From Propionimicrobium lymphophilum DSM 4903 (GTDB lineage: Bacteria > Actinomycetota > Actinomycetes > Propionibacteriales > Propionibacteriaceae), in contig NZ_AUIB01000001.1 in the NCBI RefSeq assembly GCF_000423485.1, positions 186,001 to 250,000 on the forward strand: DNA of 64,000 bases, given 5' to 3'. The notes below the pieces were generated by a model. The model was not told the DNA's origin. It searched no databases and was given only the letters and a program-made list of their open reading frames with translations. The position numbers were made by a program, and so were the translations under genes. Shown here in pieces: positions 26,908 through 35,202 of this stretch. Positions within the stretch are counted from its first letter, which is position 1; every line of letters begins with the position of its first letter.

Positions 26908-27678
26908 CTACTTCAGACTAAACCAGGGGGCCTCTGTATCAAGACTCACCGGGATAGTAATCTCGGCGCGATCGACGTATGCCCGCCAACAATTGAGGAC
27001 GAATGGCAGGCGAAGGTCGCCGCCGATTGCCGCTTCGTCGTAGATCTTGGCCGCCTGCGCTAGCAGCTCATCGCGTGCCTCTTGGGTAAGCGCGCTGACT
27101 GAGTGGTGGGTTTCGACCATCTTGAGCATGTCGACACGGCTGATGGGTATCCACAGTCGGAAATTGTGGCTGTCGGTGCTCGGGAAGTATTTGTTTTCGA
27201 GTAGCCGCTCGTGGTTTTTGTTGGTGAAATCGCCGGTCATCGCGGTTTCGTCTATGCCGCGCAGCAGTTTCGTGAGGCGTCGCACCCACGGCACGGTGTC
27301 GTCACGGCTCATGTTGTTTCCTGTCACCCAGCCAGTGTCGGTGAGGACATTTGCCAGCTCGGTGCATGCCTTGTGCAGATCGATGTTGGCGTTCAGCGAC
27401 TTGTTGACAATCGCCACATCGATGCTTTTGGGCAGCAGCGGTAGGTGCTCGATGCTGCCGGCAATCAAAATCAGTCTGCGCTCTTGGTAGGCCTGCCAAA
27501 ATCTCTGCTGGAGACGAGCAATAGCCTCGTGGTCAGGGTCGATGGCGACGACGAAATGGCCGGAGCTTAGGAGACGGGAAACCATCGCTGGTGCCGCCCC
27601 AAGGTTGAGCACTGTGGACGCGGTTGTACCCAGCTGCCAGTTGAAGGCGCTGGAGGGAAACACACGTCTAGTAGCCAC
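26908..27678 (-). CDS. Class I SAM-dependent methyltransferase
   Basis: 256 residues. The Rossmann SAM site is VLNLGAAPAMVSRLLSSGHFVVAIDPDHEAI (motif I, acidic end of beta-2), then IAGSIEHLPLLPKSIDVAIVNKSL, like ubiquinone/malonyl-type methyltransferases. The substrate is unknown. Start GTG 27678; TAAGCT lies exactly 7 bases upstream, so it is probably leaderless. It diverges from the Tad locus across only 29 bases. Confidence 0.85.
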   Translation of the reverse strand: MATRRVFPSSAFNWQLGTTASTVLNLGAAPAMVSRLLSSGHFVVAIDPDHEAIARLQQRFWQAYQERRLILIAGSIEHLPLLPKSIDVAIVNKSLNANIDLHKACTELANVLTDTGWVTGNNMSRDDTVPWVRRLTKLLRGIDETAMTGDFTNKNHERLLENKYFPSTDSHNFRLWIPISRVDMLKMVETHHSVSALTQEARDELLAQAAKIYDEAAIGGDLRLPFVLNCWRAYVDRAEITIPVSLDTEAPWFSLK

Positions 27679-27685
27679 AAATTAA

Positions 27686-27700
27686 AGCTTAGGGCACTAT
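27686..27700. promoter_or_regulatory. Back-to-back leaderless -10 elements for the methyltransferase and ssd
   Basis: Minus: TAAGCT (27691-27686), 7 bases before GTG 27678. Plus: CACTAT (27695-27700), 7 bases before GTG 27708. Both lie in a 29-base divergent spacer with no Shine-Dalgarno on either side. Confidence 0.45.
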
Positions 27701-27707
27701 CCAAGTC

Positions 27708-28820
27708 GTGCCAGAGGAAGGCTCGAGTTCGACTAAAAATCTTTTGGCGAATGCGGTTTTTTCTGCGTTGGTTGTCAATAGTGCATATGTGAAAGCGACT
27801 CTGATAACCCGTGATGCTTCGGTTCGTGATGCCGTCTCGTCGGTTTCGGCTGCCGTCGGCGCCAACTTGAGCGTTGCCGGAGACTCGGAAACGATCCGCA
27901 AGTGTTGGCGCTCGAGCGACCTTGTTCTGGTCGGAGCAGACCTGGCATCGTTGGTGGTCGGTCTCGGGCTCGCGGAACGCGGTGACGTCCATTTGGTCGG
28001 CGAGGACGCCTCTGAGCTGCTCGCCTGGTCGGTGCCATTATCTGCGCCTGCGCTGGAGCTGCCAGCCCAGACGGGGTTCCTCAGCTCTTTGCTTTCGGGC
28101 CCAGCCAATCTGTCCGAGTCTGATTCTCTAACCATTCAGGTCTTCGGCGGCAGCGGCGGGGTGGGTGCGTCGACGCTGGCCGCTGGCATGGCTCAAAGAT
28201 CTGCGGCTCTTCAGGCCAGGACCGCGCTGGTAGAGCTGGACGAATTCGGCGGCGGCATAGACCTGACTTTTGGTGCCGAAAAGCAGCCTGGCTGGCGCTG
28301 GGGAGAGCTTTCATCAGCAACAGGTTATGTGCGCGACATCGGCGATCAGCTGCCCAGCATCGATGGAGTCGATCTGGTGAGCATGGGGCGCAGCGACGTC
28401 GGGCTGCCGTCGACTCAGGCCGTTCGCGCGGTGACCAGATCTTTGCAGCGAAGCCACGAAATGGTGATTCTAGATTCGGGCCTCGCGGAGGATTCGCCGG
28501 TCGATGCGAACCTGAATCTAATCGTGGTTGCCGCGGACGTTAAGGCAGTGCTCGCAGCCAGGGCTCGGATCAAGGCACACAGCCTCCAAGACGCCGACTT
28601 GGTTGTGCGAAAATCTCCGGTCTGGAGTCTGGATCCGCAACTGGTTGGCGAGACTCTCGGGATGCCGGTTTGCGCGGTCGTGCCCACCGACGCACGCATG
28701 GCAGCTGCGGCTGCCCGAGGAGGCGCTCCCGGAGGCAGCGGCAGGGGAGCTTTCGTCAAAGCGTGCGACAAAATTTTGAATGAGTTGGTCTTTTCTAGCG
28801 CTGGGGGCACAAATGGTTAA
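27708..28820 (+). CDS. ssd: CpaE-like septum-site-determining protein (Ssd/TadZ type)
   Basis: A 370-residue MinD/ParA-related protein that places the Tad apparatus or affects septation in Actinobacteria (Ssd, Rv3660c). An N-terminal receiver-like domain (LITRDASVRDAVSSVSAAVG…LVLVGADLA) precedes an ATPase domain with VFGGSGGVGASTLAAG. The Walker A lacks the usual Lys pair, as is common in this family. Start GTG 27708 is supported by a CACTAT element 7 bases upstream; GTG 27789 is an alternative that removes 27 residues. The gene overlaps cpaF by 8 bases. Confidence 0.85.
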   Translation: MPEEGSSSTKNLLANAVFSALVVNSAYVKATLITRDASVRDAVSSVSAAVGANLSVAGDSETIRKCWRSSDLVLVGADLASLVVGLGLAERGDVHLVGEDASELLAWSVPLSAPALELPAQTGFLSSLLSGPANLSESDSLTIQVFGGSGGVGASTLAAGMAQRSAALQARTALVELDEFGGGIDLTFGAEKQPGWRWGELSSATGYVRDIGDQLPSIDGVDLVSMGRSDVGLPSTQAVRAVTRSLQRSHEMVILDSGLAEDSPVDANLNLIVVAADVKAVLAARARIKAHSLQDADLVVRKSPVWSLDPQLVGETLGMPVCAVVPTDARMAAAAARGGAPGGSGRGAFVKACDKILNELVFSSAGGTNG

Positions 28821-30000
28821 AACGCTCCAACTGGATGAGGAAAAGCTCGAGGCCGTTCGAGTGGTGCTAGCGGGTTTGGGCAGGCCGTGGACGCCGCAGG
28901 ACGTCGCAGACGCGTTGAAGGACGTCGGCATGGTGGTGAGCGACGCAGCCGTCTTGCTGACCGTGGAAGAGCTTAAACGAACTAGCATGGGCGTCGGACG
29001 TTTGGAGCCGCTCCTCGAGCTTCCCGGACTCACCGACATCATCGTAGACGGTCCCGGCAGGGTGCTGGTCGATTGTGGCCACGGTCTGCGCGCCACCGAA
29101 GTGAAGTTTGATTCGGACGCCCAGGTCCGCCAACTAGCCGTCCGGTTAGCGGCTAGCGTGGGCAGGAGGCTAGACGATTCGAGCCCCTACGCCGATGCTC
29201 GGTTGGCTGACGGGATTCGCTTCCACGCGGTTTTGTCGCCGATTTCTGCCCCCGGCACCTGCATCAGCTTGAGGGTGCCCGCTAGGGCTGGTTTCACCCT
29301 AGAAAACTGGGTCGAGAATGGCTCGATCAGCCATGCCACCGCCGAGCTGTTGAGGCGGATTGTTTCGAAGAAGGTCGCCTTCCTGATCAGCGGAGGCACC
29401 GGTTCGGGCAAGACAACTTTGTTGGCGGGGTTGCTGGGCATCGTGCCGCAGAACGAGCGGATCTTAATCGTCGAGGACTCCCGAGAGCTTGAGCCCGAGC
29501 ACGATTTTTGCGTCAGGCTAGAGAGCCGTCCTGCCAATTCGGAGGGCGCTGGCGCGGTGACCATGACCGATCTGGTTCGCCAGGCTTTACGCATGCGCCC
29601 AGATCGGGTGGTGGTGGGCGAGATCCGTGGGGCAGAGCTCTGCGATTTGTTGAGGGCCCTAAATACCGGCCACGAGGGTGGGTGCGGAACCGTCCACGCC
29701 AACTCCGCCGTCGATGTGCCCGCCCGGCTCGAAGCGTTGGCGGCCCTTGGCGGGCTGTCGCGCCAAGCGTGCAATTCCCAAGTCGCCTCGGCAATCCAAG
29801 TGGTCATCCACGTAAAACGGCTTGCCAGCGGGAGGAGGCAAGTGGCCCAAATCGGCCTGCTGCGCCCACGTCAAAACGGGATGGTCGAGGTCGTCCCAGC
29901 CCTCGAAGCTGAGGCCTCCGATCCCTCCCGGCTGAAGCCGCGAGCCGCTTATGCCCAGTTGGTCGAGCTGCTGGACCTGCCTAGGGTCGCGGCGGCATGA
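28813..30000 (+). CDS. tadA: Tad pilus assembly ATPase TadA/CpaF
   Basis: Type II/IV secretion ATPase of 395 residues powering Flp pilus assembly. Walker A GGTGSGKTT is near 193-201, the Asp box ILIVEDSRELEPE follows, then the His box RQALRMRPDRVVVGEIRGAE and TGHEGGCGTVHANSA. I take ATG 28813, which overlaps the ssd stop by 8 bases and has CTGGGGGC upstream. It matches the actinobacterial helicase/secretion neighbourhood. Confidence 0.93.
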   Translation: MVKTLQLDEEKLEAVRVVLAGLGRPWTPQDVADALKDVGMVVSDAAVLLTVEELKRTSMGVGRLEPLLELPGLTDIIVDGPGRVLVDCGHGLRATEVKFDSDAQVRQLAVRLAASVGRRLDDSSPYADARLADGIRFHAVLSPISAPGTCISLRVPARAGFTLENWVENGSISHATAELLRRIVSKKVAFLISGGTGSGKTTLLAGLLGIVPQNERILIVEDSRELEPEHDFCVRLESRPANSEGAGAVTMTDLVRQALRMRPDRVVVGEIRGAELCDLLRALNTGHEGGCGTVHANSAVDVPARLEALAALGGLSRQACNSQVASAIQVVIHVKRLASGRRQVAQIGLLRPRQNGMVEVVPALEAEASDPSRLKPRAAYAQLVELLDLPRVAAA

Positions 30001-30788
30001 GCGCAGTGTTCTCCGCCATCTTCGCCGGGCTGGCTGCATTCTTACTCGCTCCGGCTTCGGGCGAAACTCGGATACGGCAGTGCCAGGCGCGTCGCGGTAG
30101 AAGCCTGAATATGCGTTTGGTTGGGCTCGTTGCCGTCAACCTGATTGTTTTTCTCCTTGCCCCAAAGGCCGTCTGTTGGGCGCTCATCTTGAGCGTCGCT
30201 TACACCTGCTTCACGTGGGTGTTGGCGCTAAATCGGCAAGCTACACGCAGAAGGGCAGCTAGCAAGCAGGTGCTCCATGGCTGCAATGTTTTGGTTGGCC
30301 AGCTGAAGACCGGGACGATACCCGCGCGAGCCATCAGGGTAGCCGCGCAAGAGTGTCCACAGCTCGAAAGCATCGTGCTTGCTCAGGCCGTCGGCGCAAA
30401 CGTAGCTGACGCAATGCGCAGGGCAGCCGAATGTGACGGCGCAAAAGGCTTCGCGCGCCTTGCCGGTGCCTGGCAGTTGTGCCAGCGCACGGGTGCGCCG
30501 GTTGCGCCGGCAGTCGAACAGGTTGTCGCTGGGCTCAGACGCACGGAACGCACTGACCAAACTGTGGCCACGGAGCTCTCGTCGGCCAAGGCTACCGGTC
30601 GGTTGTTGGCGTGCTTGCCTGTCGTGGGGCTGGCTTTCGGCTTCGCTGCAGGCGGCAATCCGATCAAATTTCTGGCTGGGACCACAGCCGGTAACGTCTG
30701 CCTGACCCTATCCGTCTTGCTGGCGTGTGCGGGCGTCGTTTGGACGGAGAAGCTCGCGATGAGAGTCGAAAGAAGGGCTAACAGTTGA
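29997..30788 (+). CDS. tadB: Tad secretion platform protein TadB
   Basis: Inner-membrane platform protein of 263 residues with the type II secretion F-domain (LVGQLKTGTIPARAIRVAAQECPQLESI…) between N-terminal and C-terminal hydrophobic helices. Overlaps tadA by 4 bases (ATGA) and tadC by 4 bases (TTGA). Confidence 0.85.
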   Translation: MSAVFSAIFAGLAAFLLAPASGETRIRQCQARRGRSLNMRLVGLVAVNLIVFLLAPKAVCWALILSVAYTCFTWVLALNRQATRRRAASKQVLHGCNVLVGQLKTGTIPARAIRVAAQECPQLESIVLAQAVGANVADAMRRAAECDGAKGFARLAGAWQLCQRTGAPVAPAVEQVVAGLRRTERTDQTVATELSSAKATGRLLACLPVVGLAFGFAAGGNPIKFLAGTTAGNVCLTLSVLLACAGVVWTEKLAMRVERRANS

Positions 30789-31483
30789 TCGCAGCGGCTT
30801 TCTCTGCACTATTTGCTGCTTGCTTTTGCTGGTTGATCTTCCCCGTGCAACGAAGGCCAACTCAGCAAGACAAAAAGGTTAAAAAGACTAAAAACCTGCG
30901 TTTTGTATCGTTCGGGGTGGCCGGTGCACTCTTCGGCTACGTTGCCTTCGGTGACGTCGTCGTCGCCGCGATAGGTGCTGTTGTTTCTATCTGTGTGCTC
31001 ACATTTTGCGACGCAGAGAAAAGACAGGAAACCAAAAGGCGCCAAGAACTGAGGGAACAGCTGCCGTCGACGCTAGAGCTTCTGGCGTCTTGCCTTAGCT
31101 CTGGAGCGCCAGTCAGCCAGGCAGTGCGCGAGGTGGCCGAGATCAGCCCGCCAGCCACCGCAGATCTGCTCAATTCCTACTGTCGCAATTTGGACGTCGG
31201 CCGCAGCCAGATCCAGGCGTGGAAGTCATTGGCCAAGGAACCTGTCTGGGAGCCAGTTGCGACGGACATATCCGCACTAGTGGCGTCTGGGTCGGCGATG
31301 AGCAAGCTGCTGCTGACGCACGCAAAAGATGCCAGAGAAGCCTGCGCGAGCGAATTGGAAACGGCCGCGAAAACTTTGGCAGTTAAATCCGTTCTTCCCC
31401 TGATGTGTTGCTTTTTACCAATCTTTATTTTGGTTGGAGTGGTGCCGATTATCGCCGGTGTGATTTCCTCCGGAATCCTATAA
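30785..31483 (+). CDS. tadC: Tad secretion platform protein TadC
   Basis: Second platform protein, 232 residues. It has N-terminal helices, a cytoplasmic helical F-domain (STLELLASCLSSGAPVSQAVREVAEISPP…) and a C-terminal pair of helices (VLPLMCCFLPIFILVGVVPIIAGVISS). Start TTG 30785 in the TTGA overlap with tadB. Confidence 0.85.
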   Translation: MIAAAFSALFAACFCWLIFPVQRRPTQQDKKVKKTKNLRFVSFGVAGALFGYVAFGDVVVAAIGAVVSICVLTFCDAEKRQETKRRQELREQLPSTLELLASCLSSGAPVSQAVREVAEISPPATADLLNSYCRNLDVGRSQIQAWKSLAKEPVWEPVATDISALVASGSAMSKLLLTHAKDAREACASELETAAKTLAVKSVLPLMCCFLPIFILVGVVPIIAGVISSGIL

Positions 31484-31492
31484 AACCGGCAG

Positions 31493-31533
31493 TTATCAAC
31501 CGAAAAAGCTTTTTATCAACAGATATATCCACA
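31493..31533 (+). repeat. Cluster of three DnaA-box-like 9-mers upstream of the pilin gene
   Basis: TTATCAACC (31493-31501), TTATCAACA (31513-31521) and ATATCCACA (31525-31533), compared with TTATCCACA. They share an orientation, with a small palindrome AAAAAGCTTTTT between the first two. This may be chance in AT-rich DNA. Confidence 0.3.
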
Positions 31534-31621
31534 AGGTGTTGTCCGGATGAATTTTTTCGAATCGGAGATCAATGATGTTTGTGCATCAGAAAACGAGAAA
31601 GCTTAAAGAAAGGAAACTCTC

Positions 31622-31972
31622 GTGGAATCTGCAATTTCGGTATTAAACAAGGAAGAAACCTGCCTTGGGTCTGGCGATATCCAGAATGTTCAGGATTATT
31701 GGCAGGACGCCGCGGAGGCTGAAGCGGAGCGCATGAGGCTGAGCGTAGACGAACAGCTTGAATGCCTAAATGCGATTGAAATCAAAGAAAAAGGCAAGTT
31801 AGCTAAGGCTTTCGAAAGAGGAATGGCGACAGCTGAATATGCAGTAGGAATCTTGGCTGCGGTCGCTATGGCTCTTGTGCTTTTGAAGATCATCACAGGA
31901 AAAGACTTTTTCGGGGCGATGCTTAAATTCGTGGTTTCCCTAATTGCGAAGGTCGGCGCCCAGTTGCCCTAA
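31622..31972 (+). CDS. DUF4244 pilin-like protein (Flp pilin candidate)
   Basis: A 116-residue protein. A class III signal-type site is visible: G67, then MATAEYAVG with E at +5 and Y at +6, then a hydrophobic helix (ILAAVAMALVLLKIITG). Cleavage after G67 would release a 49-residue pilin-like peptide. The 67-residue leader is much longer than in classical Flp pilins and is acidic and helical. Start GTG 31622 is preceded by AAAGGAA; ATG 31733 is an alternative giving a 30-residue leader. It probably forms the fibre of this Tad system. No prepilin peptidase is in the window. Confidence 0.85.
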   Translation: MESAISVLNKEETCLGSGDIQNVQDYWQDAAEAEAERMRLSVDEQLECLNAIEIKEKGKLAKAFERGMATAEYAVGILAAVAMALVLLKIITGKDFFGAMLKFVVSLIAKVGAQLP

Positions 31973-32006
31973 AGACGGCTGAGAAGTGTTTTGAATTTTA
32001 GGCGAA

Positions 32007-32354
32007 TTGTCAAGTGAAATGAACTCTGTAAAGCATTCGCGCGGGATGGTTACTGCGGAATTGGCCATTTCTATAATGGCCGCAACCATCGTCGCAGCCT
32101 TATTAGCCTGGTCGATTGGTTTAGTCGCAACTCAGGCGCGCTGCGAAGAGATAGCTGCCAGGGTCGCCCGGTTCGAATCGAGGGGAGACGAGGAATCCGC
32201 GGAAAAGGCCCGCGCGAATGCGCCTGAAGGGGCCGATGTTCAGGTGACGGAGTACCCGGACAGGGTGCAGGTTTCGGTGACTAAAGACGCCTACTTCGGG
32301 CGATTTGGCCCGGTCGCGCTAAAAGCCGCTGCGGTGGTTCCCAAGGAGGGCTGA
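32007..32354 (+). CDS. TadE-like pseudopilin
   Basis: 115 residues with a short basic N-terminus, SRGMVTAELA (Gly, then Glu at +5, as in pseudopilins) and one hydrophobic helix, then a soluble domain (VQVTEYPDRVQVSVTKDAYFG). Likely a minor pilin of the Tad apparatus. Start TTG 32007 or ATG 32019; neither has a strong ribosome site. It follows the DUF4244 gene by 34 bases. Confidence 0.8.
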   Translation: MSSEMNSVKHSRGMVTAELAISIMAATIVAALLAWSIGLVATQARCEEIAARVARFESRGDEESAEKARANAPEGADVQVTEYPDRVQVSVTKDAYFGRFGPVALKAAAVVPKEG

Positions 32355-32355
32355 G

Positions 32356-32748
32356 ATGCGTAACGAACGTGGTTCCGGGACGATGCTCGGCGCATCGATG
32401 CTCATCGTCTTGCTGGTGATGGCGTTCCTCGCCTTCCTGCTGTCGGGTTGGCTGTCGTCATGCCGGAAGGTGCGGAGCGAGGCCGACCTGGTGGCGCTGA
32501 CGGCTGCCAGGGCACAGGCCGCAGGCAGGTCAGCTTGCGAAGCGGCCAAAGCGGCGGTAACCGCGAACAACAAAACCGCGTCTGGCCAAACACGCCTAGA
32601 AAACTGTGATGTCGAGACCGGGTTCGGAGAATTCGCCGTCACCGTCGAGCTCAGAAAAGAGCCCACACCTCGCTTGCCGGGTGGCCTGGGCGAAGTAAAG
32701 GCCCGTGCCAAAGCAGGAATAATCGAGAATCTCGAGTCCGCGGAGTGA
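32356..32748 (+). CDS. TadE-like protein of the helicase/secretion neighbourhood (Rv3654c/Rv3655c-like)
   Basis: 130 residues: MRNERGSGTMLGASMLIV and a hydrophobic helix, then a Cys-containing soluble part with ADLVALTAARAQAAG, which is typical of this actinobacterial family. Last gene of the Tad cluster. ATG 32356 starts 1 base after the previous stop (GAGATG) with AAGGAGG upstream, so it is coupled. It ends 10 bases from the convergent helicase gene, with no terminator visible between. Confidence 0.8.
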   Translation: MRNERGSGTMLGASMLIVLLVMAFLAFLLSGWLSSCRKVRSEADLVALTAARAQAAGRSACEAAKAAVTANNKTASGQTRLENCDVETGFGEFAVTVELRKEPTPRLPGGLGEVKARAKAGIIENLESAE

Positions 32749-32758
32749 ATCTGGAGGC

Positions 32759-35014
32759 TTATGAAAGGTAGTTGCTCAGCAGAACGATGGCGGCCTGCTT
32801 GTCCAACGTTTGATTAGCGTTGCCGCATTTCGGGGAAACTATGCACGAAGGGCAGCCGGCAGCGCAGGGGCAATTCTTCAGGCGCTCCAAGGTGGCGTTC
32901 AGCCACTCATCGGCGATCTGGTAGCCATACTCGGCGAACCCTGCTCCGCCGGGCGCGCCGTCGTGGACGAACACCGTCAGGGCATTCGTGTCTGGGTGAC
33001 AGAGAGTCGATAGGCCGCCGATGTCCCAGCGGTCGCAGGTCGCGAACGCGGGCAGTAGCCCGATCGAGGTGTGCTCGGCGGCATGGGCTGCGCAAGCTAG
33101 TTCTTGGGGCTTCAATCCCAAGCCTTCGCAGAATTCCTCTGGTACGGTCCACCAAACCGCGTGCGTGCGATAGGTCCTTACAGGCAGCTGCAACGGCGTC
33201 TCGTCCCAGACTTCACTCGATGAGCTATCCCTGCGCAGATACGCGACAACTTGGCTGGCGATCTCTACCTCTCCGTGGCCTAGCAAACCGTGTCCGAATT
33301 TGTGCTCCTCGTCCCTGGTGCAGATCCTAAGATCGCTGACGGATTTAGCCTGGGTGTAATACGACGGGTCACCTGCATGGACTAGAGCGGTCGATTCCTG
33401 GGGGGAGTATTCGCTTACCAGCCAATGCTCGCCCTTGTGCAGGTAGACGGCACCCTTGTGCACCGTTCTGTCCGCGGTCGACGCGTCCGCCGTCCCAATC
33501 ACGGCCCCGGATGCTTCGTCGACGATGTTTATCTGCCTGTTGCCAGAGCCCCGAAGGCTGATGGAATCCACGGCCCGATCCGGACGCACCCAGTACCAGC
33601 CGGTGGGACGCTTGCGCAGCAGCCCCGCTTCGGTCGCTTGATCGGCAAGACTTGCCATTGTGGGGCCGAAGTAGCGCCCGTCATCTTCGGTTAAAGGAAC
33701 CTCTTGCGCCGCCGCTGCAATGTGAGGGCCCAGGACGTGAGTGTTGTATGGGTCGAAAATGCATGTCTCGGTTGGCTTATCGAACAGCAGGCTCGGGTTC
33801 TCGAAAAGATAGGCGTCCAACGGGTCCTCTTTTGCCAGCAGGACGCTTAGCGCCGGTCGATTTTTGCGACCCGCGCGCCCGGTCTGCTGACGGTAGGAGG
33901 CTAGCGTGCCGGGAAACCCCGAGATCAGAACCGCGTCGAGGCCCGCGATATCGATGCCGAGCTCCAGCGCGTTCGTTGCCGCCACTCCGCAAAGTTCTCC
34001 CTCGGATAGCGCCTTTTCGATACCACGTCGTTCGTCTGCGAGATAGCCGGCACGATAACTAGCGATGCCCGGAGCTTTGCGCCCCGCGCGTAGCGCCACC
34101 AGTTCGGCTTGGCTTCGACTTGGCGTGAACGTCAGAACCTGCATCCCGTCACGGACGAGTTCGGCCATCAGATCGGCCGCCTCGTGCGCGGGAGTGTCGA
34201 TCGGCTGCCACAGCACATCGATGCGCTCGCCGTGCGGGGAAGCATCCTCGTCGACGACGGCTATCGGGGCCTGCTCTCCGATCAGCCGGGCGCCCCACTG
34301 CGTGATGCCCGTAGCAGTTGCAGAAGAAAGGATGAAAACCGGATGAGAACCGTAAAACTCGCATACCCTGCGCAACCGCCGTAGGACGTTGGCCACGTGT
34401 GAGCCGAAAACTCCGCGGTATCTGTGTGCCTCGTCGACTATGACGTAGCGCAGCCCGCCCAAGAACCGTTGGTATCTGCTGTGTGAGGGCAGGATGGAAA
34501 GGTGGAGCATGTCCGGATTAGTTAGGACGTAATTCGCCTGCTCCCTGGCGAACCTGCGCTCTGCCTGCGTAGAGTCGCCGTCCAAAGTCGTGCTCAACCA
34601 ACCCTTAGGCGCTAGCGCGCGAGACTTCATGTATTGGTCGTGGGCGAGCGCCTTCGTGGGCGACAGATACAACGCGGTGTGGTTGGCTACTCCTAGCCTG
34701 GTGCGGAGATCGTCGTTGCCGGCTGGGGCCACAGCGCGAGAAGACTCGACCGCAGTCGCCGAAAGAACTGGTAAAAGATAAGCCAGGGTCTTTCCGGAGG
34801 CGGTCGGCGTTGCTATCGCGCAGTGTTCGCCTGCAACTGCGTGATTTGCGAGCTGCGCCTGATGCTCCCACAGCCGCTCGATGCCTCCGGCTTTTAGACT
34901 TTCCACCACTTCTGCCGGCACCCATGCCGGCCAGTCGACGGTGGTGCCCTCCGTTGCAGGGCGACGATTTACATGTCTAACCTGCGCACGATCAGTCAAG
35001 AGTCCAAAAGCCAT
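32759..35014 (-). CDS. DEAD/DEAH-box helicase of the Tad neighbourhood, with C-terminal MZB/DUF1998 zinc domain
   Basis: A superfamily 2 helicase of about 751 residues. ATPTASGKTLAYLLPVL is motif I, VIVDEAHRYRG motif II, LSSATA motif III and QQTGRAGRKNR motif VI. The C-terminal zinc-binding domain has CPCAAGCPSCIVSPKCG. Such Lhr-C/HrpB-unlike helicases (RecQ-like MrfA/YprA relatives) occur beside Tad genes in Actinobacteria; the MrfA class acts in mitomycin-type DNA repair, so a repair role is plausible. ATG 35014 fits the family start; ATG 35077, with a TAATCG element 7 bases upstream, is the alternative. Confidence 0.88.
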   Translation of the reverse strand: MAFGLLTDRAQVRHVNRRPATEGTTVDWPAWVPAEVVESLKAGGIERLWEHQAQLANHAVAGEHCAIATPTASGKTLAYLLPVLSATAVESSRAVAPAGNDDLRTRLGVANHTALYLSPTKALAHDQYMKSRALAPKGWLSTTLDGDSTQAERRFAREQANYVLTNPDMLHLSILPSHSRYQRFLGGLRYVIVDEAHRYRGVFGSHVANVLRRLRRVCEFYGSHPVFILSSATATGITQWGARLIGEQAPIAVVDEDASPHGERIDVLWQPIDTPAHEAADLMAELVRDGMQVLTFTPSRSQAELVALRAGRKAPGIASYRAGYLADERRGIEKALSEGELCGVAATNALELGIDIAGLDAVLISGFPGTLASYRQQTGRAGRKNRPALSVLLAKEDPLDAYLFENPSLLFDKPTETCIFDPYNTHVLGPHIAAAAQEVPLTEDDGRYFGPTMASLADQATEAGLLRKRPTGWYWVRPDRAVDSISLRGSGNRQINIVDEASGAVIGTADASTADRTVHKGAVYLHKGEHWLVSEYSPQESTALVHAGDPSYYTQAKSVSDLRICTRDEEHKFGHGLLGHGEVEIASQVVAYLRRDSSSSEVWDETPLQLPVRTYRTHAVWWTVPEEFCEGLGLKPQELACAAHAAEHTSIGLLPAFATCDRWDIGGLSTLCHPDTNALTVFVHDGAPGGAGFAEYGYQIADEWLNATLERLKNCPCAAGCPSCIVSPKCGNANQTLDKQAAIVLLSNYLS

Positions 35015-35202
35015 AGCCCTATACTTGCAGCCCAAGGAAGGCTTGCGGTATCGGATATTGTGCGAAACTGAAAACATTCCGCATCGATTAGGCCTGGTAA
35101 GTAATGTAGCTGCCAGCGGTGCCCAGCAGACTAAAGTGGTAAATTGTTTGCCCGCCCGAACGCAGCCGCAGGATGTAAGCGGTGCCAGTTAAGGAGTTTA
35201 TT

